A DNA stretch of 40,054 bases, taken from NCBI GenBank assembly GCA_021646465.1, contig SOET01000040.1, forward strand, positions 1-40,054. Direction: 5' to 3'. Below the pieces are notes generated by a model, which saw only the letters and a list, made by a program, of their open reading frames with translations, made no database searches and was not told the origin of the DNA. The position numbers were made by a program, and so were the translations under genes. Shown one piece after another: positions 1 through 8,441 of the stretch (the first letter of the stretch is position 1; every line of letters starts with the position of its first letter). The stretch comes from Candidatus Kuenenia hertensis (GTDB lineage: Bacteria; Planctomycetota; Brocadiia; Brocadiales; Brocadiaceae).

Positions 1-27
1 CAATTCAATTTAATTTCGAGGTGGTTT

Positions 28-831
28 ATGGTGGTTAATAATGTTGATCTTCGGGAAGCAGATCATGTTGAAGAGGTTGAGGGATTATTGATACGCAGTA
101 GTCTCTATCAGGTTTTGTCGGCGTGTTATCTCTATCCTGAAGGCGAAAAACTTTCGTTTTTGAAGAGTGAAGATTTTCAGGAGTTGGTAGATAATCTTGG
201 AAAAATAAATACCTGTTACCATGAAGCAGGCGATACGTCAGTGTTGATAACTTTCTTAAAATCGGTACGTGCAGAGTTTGAAAAGATCGATATTGAAGAT
301 TTGCAAAGTACGTATAATAGAATTGTCGGGCATACGATATCGAAGGATTGCCCTTTTTATGAAGGTCAATATGGAGCAGCCCATGTGCATCAGCAGGTAC
401 ATGAATTGGCTGATATTCAGGCTTTTTACAGGGCATTTGGGCTTGATATTTCCGAGGAAGAGAAAGAAAGATGTGATCACGTTGGCGTAGAGTTTGAATT
501 TCTGCAGTTCTTGCTATTTAAACAGGCTTACGCGTTGGAAAATCATGGAAGAGAAGAGGCCGAGGTTTGCTTGGAGGCACAAAAAAAGTTCCTGAAGCAG
601 CATGCTGGTAAATGGATACCTCTTTTATCGATTCTTCTTGGTAAAAAAGCAAGAGAAGGGTTTTACTTTGCCGTATCCGAATTAACAAAGGAATTTATGA
701 AGCTGGAAATGAAATTACTGGGTGTGGTGACAGAGATGATGAAAGAGTCGGATCTCAACCAGGAAGAGGTTGCTGGGGCGCCGGATGAATGTTTATCTTG
801 TGCTGGTTTTGATGGTACGGAGTCTAATTAA
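28..831 (+). CDS. TorD/NarJ-family molybdoenzyme chaperone
   Basis: Predicted cytoplasmic chaperone of the TorD/DmsD/NarJ superfamily, which binds the signal peptide of a molybdoenzyme and holds it until the cofactor is inserted. The 267-residue product is all-alpha in character. It carries a CPFYEGQYG segment near residue 110 and a DHVGVEFEFLQFL segment near residue 150, which match the family pattern of a conserved Pro/Tyr loop followed by a D-H-x-x-x-E-x-E-F helix. The ATG is preceded by GAGGTGG. It lies 3 bp from the next gene, with nxrA after that, so NxrA is the obvious client (inference from context). The C-terminus has a CLSCAG motif whose role is unknown. The superfamily assignment is fairly secure; the client is inferred. 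Confidence 0.8.
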   Translation: MVVNNVDLREADHVEEVEGLLIRSSLYQVLSACYLYPEGEKLSFLKSEDFQELVDNLGKINTCYHEAGDTSVLITFLKSVRAEFEKIDIEDLQSTYNRIVGHTISKDCPFYEGQYGAAHVHQQVHELADIQAFYRAFGLDISEEEKERCDHVGVEFEFLQFLLFKQAYALENHGREEAEVCLEAQKKFLKQHAGKWIPLLSILLGKKAREGFYFAVSELTKEFMKLEMKLLGVVTEMMKESDLNQEEVAGAPDECLSCAGFDGTESN

Positions 832-834
832 GCA

Positions 835-1800
835 ATGAATATAGAATTTGATCCTGGTTTGATTGGAGAGGTGTTATTCAAGGAAATGCAGACGAGAGAA
901 GAGCAGGGGGATACTCAGCTTACTGAGGAATATCATTCTCTTGTTGACCCTGTTTATGAGAATTTTTCTATAGAGGATCGTCCGAAACAATTCAGAAAGA
1001 TAGAATGGGATTTTTTTAAGAAACTGGGGTTTGTTGCATTAATTGAAAATGCACTGAATGAATTTCCGGAGTTTGAAGATTCGGTTGCCGGCATGGTGGT
1101 TGTAAAAGCAAAGAGTACTCACGATGAAGGATCGAACCTTATAAAGGGCCTGGACGATGAAGAAGCGAAAAGGAAGATCAAGGTGAAGTTGTTGCTTGAA
1201 AGGTTTCATGACCAGAGCTATTTGCAGAAGTTTATGCGTCATGAACTAATGCATATTTCAGATATGCTCAACGATAGGTTTGGTTACAGAGATGAGGTGC
1301 TGGCAGGAAATCCTATGGAACAAAGTATTATAACCGAGCGTTACAGTACTTTTTGGGATATCTTTGTTGACAGCCGTTTAATAAGAGACGGCAAAGAAAC
1401 GATCGGTAGCAGAGACAGCAGATATGAAGAGTTTGCCGCACTGTATATGGGATTTCCCGAAGAGACAAACAGAGAGATTTTCGACAAGCTGTGGGACGAT
1501 GAAAACCATACCCATGGAAGCATGCTGGAATTGGCTAAAGATGTTAATAAGGTTATTGAGATTGCAAAGGATAACTTACCTGAAGATATGCGCCGAAAAA
1601 AGAAAGTGCTATTACCGGGTTCTGTCTGTCCTTTATGTCAGTTCCGTACTTACAGTTGGGTGGATAATCTTGAAAAGGATCCGGAAATTGTTCAGGTAAT
1701 AAAAAGCGATTTTCCTGATTGGTCACCGGAGGATGGTGCTTGTGATCGATGTGTCGAGATGTATAAATCAAGAAGAGCAATTTCTCAAAATTTAATATAA
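835..1800 (+). CDS. Uncharacterised HExxH and zinc-ribbon protein of the nxr cluster
   Basis: A 321-residue protein I cannot assign to a characterised family. It has no signal peptide or membrane segment, so it is probably cytoplasmic. Two metal-binding patterns are visible: an HELMH motif (H136, E137, H140) inside a predicted helix, and a four-Cys zinc-ribbon pattern near the C-terminus (C265-x2-C268 and C303-x2-C306). A possible third ligand for the HExxH site lies in the acidic helices between residues 160 and 210, which are rich in E and D. Spacing of 3 bp after the chaperone stop and the absence of a clear Shine-Dalgarno sequence suggest translational coupling. Its place between chaperone and nxrA suggests a part in NXR maturation or quality control (inference). 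Peptidase activity is not shown by the motif alone. Confidence 0.75.
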   Translation: MNIEFDPGLIGEVLFKEMQTREEQGDTQLTEEYHSLVDPVYENFSIEDRPKQFRKIEWDFFKKLGFVALIENALNEFPEFEDSVAGMVVVKAKSTHDEGSNLIKGLDDEEAKRKIKVKLLLERFHDQSYLQKFMRHELMHISDMLNDRFGYRDEVLAGNPMEQSIITERYSTFWDIFVDSRLIRDGKETIGSRDSRYEEFAALYMGFPEETNREIFDKLWDDENHTHGSMLELAKDVNKVIEIAKDNLPEDMRRKKKVLLPGSVCPLCQFRTYSWVDNLEKDPEIVQVIKSDFPDWSPEDGACDRCVEMYKSRRAISQNLI

Positions 1801-1842
1801 TAGTTTGTATTGAGGTATGTTTTTAAGAAAGGAGTAGGAAAT

Positions 1843-4800
1843 ATGAAGCTAACAAGGAGGACTTTCCTACAGGTAGCGGGTGCGGCTGGTGCAACCTTGA
1901 CGCTTGCAAAAAAGGCGATGGCATTCAGATTATTAAAGCCTGCAGTTGAGGTGGGAAACCCACTAGACGCATATCCTGACCGAAGATGGGAATATGTTTA
2001 TAGGGATCAGTATATGTATGACAGGAGTTTTACCTATTGTTGTTCTCCGAACGATACGCACGCCTGCAGGATAAGGGCATTTGTACGGAATGATGTAATC
2101 ATGAGGGTAGAGCAGAATTACGATCATCAGAGATATGCTGATTTATACGGGAACAAGGCGACCAGGAACTGGAACCCAAGAATGTGCCTGAAAGGGTACA
2201 CCTTCCATAGAAGGGTGTATGGTCCCTACCGGCTTCGCTATCCGGTAATTCGTAAAGGATGGAAGCGTTGGGCTGACGATGGTTTTCCGGAATTAACGCC
2301 AGAAAATAAAACGAAATACATGTTTGATAACAGGGGAAATGACGAACTGCTAAGAGCTTCCTGGGGTGAAGCATTTACCTACGCTGCCAAAGGCATTATC
2401 CACATTACCAAGAAGTATAGTGGTCCCGAAGGTGCACAGAAACTTATCGATCAAGGTTATCCTAAGGAGATGGTTGATAGAATGCAGGGTGCCGGTACGA
2501 GGACATTCAAGGGACGTGGAGGTATGGGGCTTTTGGGTGTTACTGGTAAATATGGTATGTACCGGTTTAATAATTGCCTTGCTCTTGTGGATTCCCATAA
2601 CAGAGGCCTTGGTCCTGATAAGGCACTGGGAGGCAGGAACTGGTCGAACTATACATGGCACGGAGATCAGGCTCCGGGTCATCCGTTCTCCCATGGATTG
2701 CAGACATCCGATATTGATTTTAATGATCTGCGGTTTTCAAAATTGGTTATCCAAACGGGTAAAAATTTAATCGAAAATAAAATGCCGGAGGCTCATTGGC
2801 TCACGCAGGTAATGGAAAGGGGCGGAAAGTTAGTTGTTGTTACACCAGAATATAGCCCATCGTCTCAAAAGGCTGATTATTGGATACCAATTAGGAATAA
2901 TACTGATACAGCTCTTTATCTTGGTGTAACAAAAATACTGATAGACAACAAATGGTATGATGCCGATTATATTAAGAAGTTTACCGACTTCCCCTTGCTG
3001 GTAAGGACCGATAACTTAAAGAGATTGTCTCCAAAAGATATCATTCCGAATTATAAATTGCAGGATATTTCCGATGGTCCTAGTTATCATATTCATGGTT
3101 TAAAAGATGAACAAAGAGAAATCGTTGGAGATTTTGTTGTCTGGGACGCAAAGACCAAAGGCCCAAAAGCGATCACCAGAGATGATGTGGGTAATACGTT
3201 AGTTAAAAAAGGTATAGACCCTGCTTTGGAAGGTTCGTTTAAGCTGAAAACGGTTGATGGAAAAGAGATAGAGGTTATGACGCTCCTTGAGATGTATAAA
3301 ATACATCTGAAGGATTATGATATTGATTCAGTTGTTGAAATGACCAATTCCCCTAAAGAACTTATCGAAAGGCTGGCGAAGGACATCGCAACAATTAAAC
3401 CGGTTGCAATTCATTGTGGTGAAGGGGTAAACCACTATTTCCATGCTACATTGATGAATCGTTCTTATTACTTGCCTTTGATGCTTACTGGAAATGTAGG
3501 ATATTTTGGTTCCGGCTCACACACATGGGCGGGGAATTATAAGGCAGGTAATTTCCAGTCAGCAAAGTGGTGTGGACCTGGTTTCTATGGCTGGGTTGCA
3601 GAGGATGTGTTTAATCCGAATTTGGACCCGTATGCATCTGCAAAGGATTTAAAGATTAAAGGGCGTGCTTTGGATGAGGAAGTTGCTTACTGGAATCATA
3701 GTGAGAGGCCTCTCATTGTCAATACTCCGAAATACGGAAGAAAGGTCTTTACTGGCGCAACTCACATGCCTACTCCGACAAAGATCATGTGGTTTACCAA
3801 TGTGAATCTGATAAACAATGCAAAACATGTATACCAGATGTTGAAAAATGTAAATCCAAATATTGAGCAAATCATGTCCACCGATATTGAGTTAACCGGT
3901 TCCATAGAATATGCGGATTTTGGATTTCCTGCCAATTCCTGGGTCGAGTTTCAACAGTATGAGATTACCTCTTCCTGTTCTAACCCGTTTTTCCAGATTT
4001 GGGGCAAGAGCGGAATCAGGCCTGTCTATGATTCCAGGGATGATATCAATATCCTCGCGGGCATGGCGGCGAAGTTAGGCGAATTGCTTAAGGATACCCG
4101 TTTTGCCGATAACTGGAAATTTGCATTAGATGGCAGATCAGAGGTATATATAAACAGGCTTCTCGATGGTAGTACGACCGCTCATGGATATACGTGTGAA
4201 GATATCCTGGCAGGTAAGTATGGTGAGCCAGGGGTTGCCCTGTTGCTGTTCCGTACTTACCCACGGCATCCTTTCTGGGAACAGGTTCATGAAGATCAAC
4301 CGTTCTATACACCTACAGGAAGACTACAGGCGTATAATGACGAAAATGAAGTTATTGAGTATGGTGAGAATTTCATAGTACATCGTGAAGGGCCTGAGGC
4401 CACGCCGTATCTGCCAAATGCCATCGTCAGTACCAACCCATATATTCGTCCCGATGACTACGGTATTCCGGAAAGTGCAGAGCACTGGGAAGAAAGGACT
4501 GTGAGGAATATCAAGAAGTCATGGGAAGAAACAAAGAAGACGAAGAACTTCTTGTGGGAAAAGGGATACCAGTTCTACTGTGTAACTCCAAAGTCCAGGC
4601 ATACGGTACATTCACAGTGGGCGGTAACCGACTGGAACTTTATCTGGAACAACAACTTTGGCGACCCTTACAGGATGGATAAGAGGATGCCGGGTGTTGG
4701 TGAGCATCAGATTCATATCAATCCACAGGCAGCGAAAGACTTGGGTATTGAGGACGGTGACTATGTATATGTTGATGCAAACCCTGCGGACAGGCCGTAT

Positions 4801-5289
4801 GAGGGATGGAAGCCAAATGATCCGTTCTATAAAGTTTCAAGGCTTATGTTGAGGGCGAAGTATAATCCTGCATATCCGTATAACTGTACGATGATGAAAC
4901 ACTCTGCGTGGATTTCATCTGACAAGACGGTACAGAGTCATGAAACAAGGCCGGATGGAAGGGCTTTATCACCGAGCGGCTACCAGTCGAGTTTCCGTTA
5001 CGGTTCGCAGCAGAGTATTACCAGGGACTGGTCGATGCCTATGCATCAGCTGGACAGCCTCTTTCACAAGGCGAAAATCGGAATGAAATTTGTGTTCGGT
5101 TTTGAGGCGGATAACCACTGTATTAATACGGTACCAAAAGAGACGTTGGTAAAGATTACGAAGGCTGAGAATGGTGGTATCGGAGGAAAAGGAGTTTGGG
5201 ACCCTGTGAAAACGGGATACACTGCCGGCAATGAAAATGATTTCATGAAAAAATTCCTGAATGGTGAATTAATAAAAGTTGAAGCATAG
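1843..5289 (+). CDS. nxrA: Nitrate/nitrite oxidoreductase alpha subunit (NxrA type)
   Basis: Catalytic molybdopterin subunit of the type II DMSO reductase family; in anammox bacteria NXR oxidises nitrite to nitrate and feeds electrons to CO2 fixation. The ATG at 1843 is chosen over an in-frame TTG at 1810 because GGAG lies just upstream and the Tat signal then starts at once (MKLTRRTFLQ). This gives 1148 residues, about the length I recall for anammox NxrA. The FS0 cluster motif reads C67-x3-D71-x3-C75-x39-C115, with Asp where many relatives have Cys. D275 in a W-H-G-D-Q-A-P context aligns with the Mo-ligating Asp of NarG. The protein should be exported folded through Tat. No nxrB or nxrC follows; a hairpin and a cupredoxin gene do. 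A nitrate reductase role cannot be excluded by sequence alone. Confidence 0.9.
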   Translation: MKLTRRTFLQVAGAAGATLTLAKKAMAFRLLKPAVEVGNPLDAYPDRRWEYVYRDQYMYDRSFTYCCSPNDTHACRIRAFVRNDVIMRVEQNYDHQRYADLYGNKATRNWNPRMCLKGYTFHRRVYGPYRLRYPVIRKGWKRWADDGFPELTPENKTKYMFDNRGNDELLRASWGEAFTYAAKGIIHITKKYSGPEGAQKLIDQGYPKEMVDRMQGAGTRTFKGRGGMGLLGVTGKYGMYRFNNCLALVDSHNRGLGPDKALGGRNWSNYTWHGDQAPGHPFSHGLQTSDIDFNDLRFSKLVIQTGKNLIENKMPEAHWLTQVMERGGKLVVVTPEYSPSSQKADYWIPIRNNTDTALYLGVTKILIDNKWYDADYIKKFTDFPLLVRTDNLKRLSPKDIIPNYKLQDISDGPSYHIHGLKDEQREIVGDFVVWDAKTKGPKAITRDDVGNTLVKKGIDPALEGSFKLKTVDGKEIEVMTLLEMYKIHLKDYDIDSVVEMTNSPKELIERLAKDIATIKPVAIHCGEGVNHYFHATLMNRSYYLPLMLTGNVGYFGSGSHTWAGNYKAGNFQSAKWCGPGFYGWVAEDVFNPNLDPYASAKDLKIKGRALDEEVAYWNHSERPLIVNTPKYGRKVFTGATHMPTPTKIMWFTNVNLINNAKHVYQMLKNVNPNIEQIMSTDIELTGSIEYADFGFPANSWVEFQQYEITSSCSNPFFQIWGKSGIRPVYDSRDDINILAGMAAKLGELLKDTRFADNWKFALDGRSEVYINRLLDGSTTAHGYTCEDILAGKYGEPGVALLLFRTYPRHPFWEQVHEDQPFYTPTGRLQAYNDENEVIEYGENFIVHREGPEATPYLPNAIVSTNPYIRPDDYGIPESAEHWEERTVRNIKKSWEETKKTKNFLWEKGYQFYCVTPKSRHTVHSQWAVTDWNFIWNNNFGDPYRMDKRMPGVGEHQIHINPQAAKDLGIEDGDYVYVDANPADRPYEGWKPNDPFYKVSRLMLRAKYNPAYPYNCTMMKHSAWISSDKTVQSHETRPDGRALSPSGYQSSFRYGSQQSITRDWSMPMHQLDSLFHKAKIGMKFVFGFEADNHCINTVPKETLVKITKAENGGIGGKGVWDPVKTGYTAGNENDFMKKFLNGELIKVEA

Positions 5290-5316
5290 TTTGTTGAGGG
5301 TAAAATGATTGTGATA

Positions 5317-5362
5317 ACGAGCTAACAAATGTTTACAGAAGTTGAAGCGTTTGTTAGCTCGT
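5317..5362 (+). other. Intergenic 13-bp stem-loop between nxrA and the cupredoxin gene
   Basis: ACGAGCTAACAAA at 5317-5329 is repeated exactly inverted as TTTGTTAGCTCGT at 5350-5362, with a 20-base loop. No run of T follows directly, so it is not a classic intrinsic terminator. It could stabilise the 3' end of a highly expressed nxrA transcript or reduce read-through into the gene starting at 5405 (inference). Confidence 0.7.
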
Positions 5363-5404
5363 GTATTTTATGAAAATTTTGTAAATGGAGGAAAACGAGG
5401 GCTT

Positions 5405-6136
5405 ATGAAAAGGTTTTTGGTTTCTGGTATTCTTGCGATGTCATTTATGGTATCAATGACCGTTGCATTGAAAAATGTTTATGCAGAGGAAGAGAAGAAG
5501 GCTTTAAGTGTTGAAGAGGCTGCTGAGGCTCAAAGAAAATTGGAGGAGGCGCAGCAAAAATTAAGAAGGGTTGTCAATAACATCCCAAAAATTGATAATG
5601 GTGGTTCTATCACAGGAAACGTAACATGCAAAAGGGAACGGACAAATGCGAATGTGGTTGTTTTTCTTGAAACAGTAGGAAATAACGATTTTCCGCCACC
5701 GGCTGACCATGCAGTTGTTGATCAGCTTAACCTGACGTATGTGCCAAGGGTGGTCGCATTGCAAAAAGGTACAGTTGTTGATTTCCCGAATAGTGATGCA
5801 GTGCGCCACAATGTATTTTCACCTCCAACAGCGGCATTGCAGTTCAACCTGGGAACATATCCTACGGGTGTTATCAAGGAGGTGACGTTTGATGTGTTAG
5901 GGGAAACGCCTCTACTTTGTAATGTTCATGCAGAAATGGCAGGCTATGTGCTTTCGCTTGCTAATCCATACTTTGCAATGACTGATAAAGACGGGAATTA
6001 TACCATTGAGGGTGTACCCCCGGGAAAATATACAGTAAAAACGTGGCACGAAAAACTTAAAGAACTGTCGGAAGAGATTACTGTGGAGGCAGGAAAGGCT
6101 ACTACAGTAAATTTTGAATTAAAAAGAAGAAGATAA
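5405..6136 (+). CDS. Secreted cupredoxin-like protein with C-terminal regulatory-like beta domain
   Basis: A 243-residue exported protein. Translation from ATG 5405, after GGAGG and GAGGG, gives a clean signal peptide ending near residue 27 (VYA); an upstream in-frame TTG at 5342 would spoil it and falls inside the hairpin. Residues 28-60 are a charged, coiled-coil-like helix. Residues 70-185 form a cupredoxin-like fold with a plausible type 1 copper set: H135, C172, H175 and M178 (C-x2-H-x2-M). Residues 190-240 resemble a carboxypeptidase-regulatory-like beta sandwich (TDKDGNY, GVPPGKYTVKTWHE). It follows nxrA and ends at a strong terminator, so it may be an electron carrier or structural partner for NXR (inference). 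A paralogue lies at 14.5 kb. Confidence 0.8.
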   Translation: MKRFLVSGILAMSFMVSMTVALKNVYAEEEKKALSVEEAAEAQRKLEEAQQKLRRVVNNIPKIDNGGSITGNVTCKRERTNANVVVFLETVGNNDFPPPADHAVVDQLNLTYVPRVVALQKGTVVDFPNSDAVRHNVFSPPTAALQFNLGTYPTGVIKEVTFDVLGETPLLCNVHAEMAGYVLSLANPYFAMTDKDGNYTIEGVPPGKYTVKTWHEKLKELSEEITVEAGKATTVNFELKRRR

Positions 6137-6154
6137 GGTCTTGTTGTGAATCTG

Positions 6155-6196
6155 AAAAATCCTGGTAAGGCAGAACAGCGCTTACCAGGATTTTTT
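6155..6196. terminator. Bidirectional intrinsic terminator
   Basis: Perfect 15-bp inverted repeat: AAAAATCCTGGTAAG (6155-6169), an 11-base loop, then CTTACCAGGATTTTT (6181-6195) running into further T. The A tract on one side and T tract on the other make it work on both strands. It lies between the end of the nxr group and the convergent gene ending at 6270. Confidence 0.92.
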
Positions 6197-6269
6197 ATTT
6201 TGTGATTCATATTGTTCTGGCATATCTCGGTGAAGCAAATGATCTCTTATTAACGATACATTGGTATCC

Positions 6270-7145
6270 TCAATGCGCAGGTATAGCTAACCAGCTATGC
6301 CAGTCAGGGCCAATATCTCCTCTTCGCTTATAACGTTCCATTAATGACTGGCACTGGCAGAGGTTTTTTTGTCGTTTAATATTTTCTGCAATTTTTTTTA
6401 TAATCTGTGGAAAAAGTGAAACGGCATTTTTCACTGCTTCCCGGTCACTGTCATTTGCAAGACCCTCAAACAATTCTCCTGCTCTAAAAGGTCTGCTTAC
6501 AATTCCCTCTGCATAGTTTGTGACATAACAAATAGATGCATAACACATTTCCAACTCCTTCGCAAGAAAGACTTCGGGGACAAGTGTCATGCCAACAAGG
6601 TCTCCACCGTAAGATTTATATTTTTTTATCTCAGCGGGAGTTTCAAGCCGAGGTCCTTGTGTGCATACATAGGTGCCTTTGTCTGTAGCGTTAACGCTGA
6701 AAGATTGTAATGTGTGCAGGATACATTCTCGTAATGTGGGGCAGAAAACAGGAAATTGACGTATAAATCCGATTCCCAGATTTTTATAAAAAGTTGACTC
6801 CCTGCCATGCGTTTCGTCTATAATATCGTCTGCCAATACGTACTCACCAATTTTATACTTTTCATTAATCGCGCCAGGGCCTGACCACGAGACTATTTGT
6901 CTGGCGCCCAGTTCTTTCAGCGCATATATATTTGCCCTGTAGTTTACAAATGGGGCGGTAATGCTGTACCCTTTCTCTCCGTGACGCGACAAAAAAAGCA
7001 TTTCTGCATTAGTTTCCTGGACAAGGTATATTGGTTGCGATAGTCCGTAAGGGGTATTGATCTCTCCCAGTCTTTTGCCTTTAATACAACCGCTAAGGAG
7101 CAAATCATAAGCCTGGCTGCCGCCAATTACCGCTAAGGTTACCAA
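6270..7145 (-). CDS. mtnP: 5'-methylthioadenosine phosphorylase / purine nucleoside phosphorylase family
   Basis: Predicted cytoplasmic phosphorylase splitting methylthioadenosine (or a related purine nucleoside) to adenine and methylthioribose 1-phosphate. Family marks are an N-terminal VIGGSQAYDLL, an SRHGEKGYSITAPFVNYRANI phosphate and sugar region, CTQGPRLETPAEI, and a GMTLVPEVFLAKELEMCYAS helix. I choose a TTG start at 7145 because GGGAGG lies about 7 bases upstream and the product then begins as the family does. The longer frame reaching 7208 would add an unusual N-terminus inside the upstream gene. It overlaps the upstream oxidoreductase gene by 7 bp, so the two are co-translated. The 291-residue length is usual. 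MTA against other purine nucleosides cannot be settled here. Confidence 0.85.
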   Translation of the reverse strand: MVTLAVIGGSQAYDLLLSGCIKGKRLGEINTPYGLSQPIYLVQETNAEMLFLSRHGEKGYSITAPFVNYRANIYALKELGARQIVSWSGPGAINEKYKIGEYVLADDIIDETHGRESTFYKNLGIGFIRQFPVFCPTLRECILHTLQSFSVNATDKGTYVCTQGPRLETPAEIKKYKSYGGDLVGMTLVPEVFLAKELEMCYASICYVTNYAEGIVSRPFRAGELFEGLANDSDREAVKNAVSLFPQIIKKIAENIKRQKNLCQCQSLMERYKRRGDIGPDWHSWLAIPAH

Positions 7146-8053
7146 GCGTGAACCTCCCGTTTTTTTTCTATTGCTTTCGAGGGGCATTCCTCCATGCAAA
7201 TCATACACCCTTTGCAGTTATTATAATCGGTAAACGGAAAACCCTCTTCGTTAATGGAAATACAGCTATCAGGACATCTGTTGACGCATATCATACATTT
7301 TGTGCAGGCATCGTAATTCCATACAGGTTTAAATACTCTCCAGTTGCCGGTTTTTCGCAAGGGCGTGTTTGCAACGGAATTTACGGTTGGGCTTGAAATA
7401 GTTGCAGGTTCAAAAGGAACAGAAATGACGGGGTTATTCCTATATACAATTTCCATCATATCTATTTTTACTGACGGAGTAGAAAGAAAACAATGCAAAG
7501 CGGCTTTAATATTCTTTTCGATAATCTCTTTGTCTTGTATTATTTCCGATACTTCCATTTCGACGGCTTGCCTCAGGAAATTTTCTCCCACGTTGGTAAT
7601 TTTGGAAGCAACTCCTCCTGCCAGTGTGCTTAAGATTGGTTTTCCCAGTAATTCAAGGCTGATTTTTGTAATATCAAGGGTAATTGTTTGTTCCGTAAGA
7701 TGGTATTTTGTTTTTATTTCTTCAGGGGTATGGGTGGAGTTGATAAAAACAATACCGCCTTTTTTCAAGTCTGATAAAGGGTTTGCTGCGGTATCGTCCA
7801 AAAGAGTCTCATCCATTATAATGATAATATCAGGGTTATTTATTACTCCCCTTTCCAGTATTGGTTCTGAAGAAATACGTGTACAGGCCAGTATAGGGGC
7901 TCCTCTGCGTTCAGCCCCGTAAAGCGGAAAGTCCTGTGCATATAATCCTCCCAAGAAGGCAGCAGTTCCCAGTATCCTGCTTGCAACTTTTGCACCCTGG
8001 CCGCCTCTTCCGTGAAATCGTATCCTGTAAGTAAAAGTTTTTTGCGTTTCCAT
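7139..8053 (-). CDS. 2-oxoacid:ferredoxin oxidoreductase, fused gamma and delta (ferredoxin) subunits
   Basis: A 304-residue fusion. The N-terminal part (to about residue 180) is the gamma domain of pyruvate/2-oxoacid:ferredoxin oxidoreductases, with FHGRGGQGAKVASRILG and the YGAERRGAP motif. After a linker of about 50 residues comes a delta-type ferredoxin with two 4Fe-4S motifs, CTKCMICVNRCP and CKGCMICMEECP. The ATG at 8053 starts the family-like METQKTFTYRIRFHGRGG; the frame is open to 8110 but the extra stretch is unlike the family. No alpha (thiamine-pyrophosphate) or beta subunit gene lies beside it, so the partners must be elsewhere or are missing. The substrate (pyruvate, 2-oxoglutarate or another) cannot be told from these subunits. 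It is the upstream gene of a pair with the phosphorylase. Confidence 0.85.
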   Translation of the reverse strand: METQKTFTYRIRFHGRGGQGAKVASRILGTAAFLGGLYAQDFPLYGAERRGAPILACTRISSEPILERGVINNPDIIIIMDETLLDDTAANPLSDLKKGGIVFINSTHTPEEIKTKYHLTEQTITLDITKISLELLGKPILSTLAGGVASKITNVGENFLRQAVEMEVSEIIQDKEIIEKNIKAALHCFLSTPSVKIDMMEIVYRNNPVISVPFEPATISSPTVNSVANTPLRKTGNWRVFKPVWNYDACTKCMICVNRCPDSCISINEEGFPFTDYNNCKGCMICMEECPSKAIEKKREVHAW

Positions 8054-8441
8054 AATAGTGAATTGTTTGTGTTCAACTAATTTTAAAACTACATTAAAAA
8101 TTATACACAAAAAAATAGTTTTCAGGCAAGGAAACGTTTTTTTTAGATATTTTTATGGTTGGGAAATTTCAAAACCAGAGAAGCAGGCAGATCCTTTAGG
8201 GGTATAATCTCGTGCCCCTATTCATGTAGGAAAATAAGGCTAAACCATGACCCCCTTCTTTTAAGAAAATGGCTATAATGTTTTTTGTGGTATCATGCTG
8301 TTCCGTTATTATTTTGATCATATTGTTTACTTTATAATCATTTCACTTGACTTGTAAAAACGATGTATATAGAATTTATTTTCTTTAGACTATCGATATT
8401 AATGTTGCACATAAAAAAACTTGAGACAAAGGAAGTAAAAG
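8054..8441. other. Divergent intergenic region
   Basis: About 390 bp between the minus-strand oxidoreductase gene and the plus-strand citrate synthase gene. It is AT-rich. I see no gene in it. The one supported element is the promoter at 8347-8375. Confidence 0.6.
8347..8375 (+). promoter_or_regulatory. Sigma70-like promoter for the citrate synthase-sucCD group
   Basis: TTGACT at 8347-8352 and TAGAAT at 8370-8375 are separated by 17 bases, each matching the sigma70 consensus at five of six positions. It lies 67 bases before the ATG at 8442, in the gap between divergent genes. Confidence 0.6.

Noticed and set aside
1810-1842. Upstream TTG start for nxrA
   Set aside because: It would put 11 residues before the Tat signal and lacks a ribosome-binding site; ATG 1843 has one.
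7344-7922. Plus-strand open frame of 192 codons
   Set aside because: Antisense shadow of the gamma-delta oxidoreductase gene, whose motifs are clear on the minus strand.
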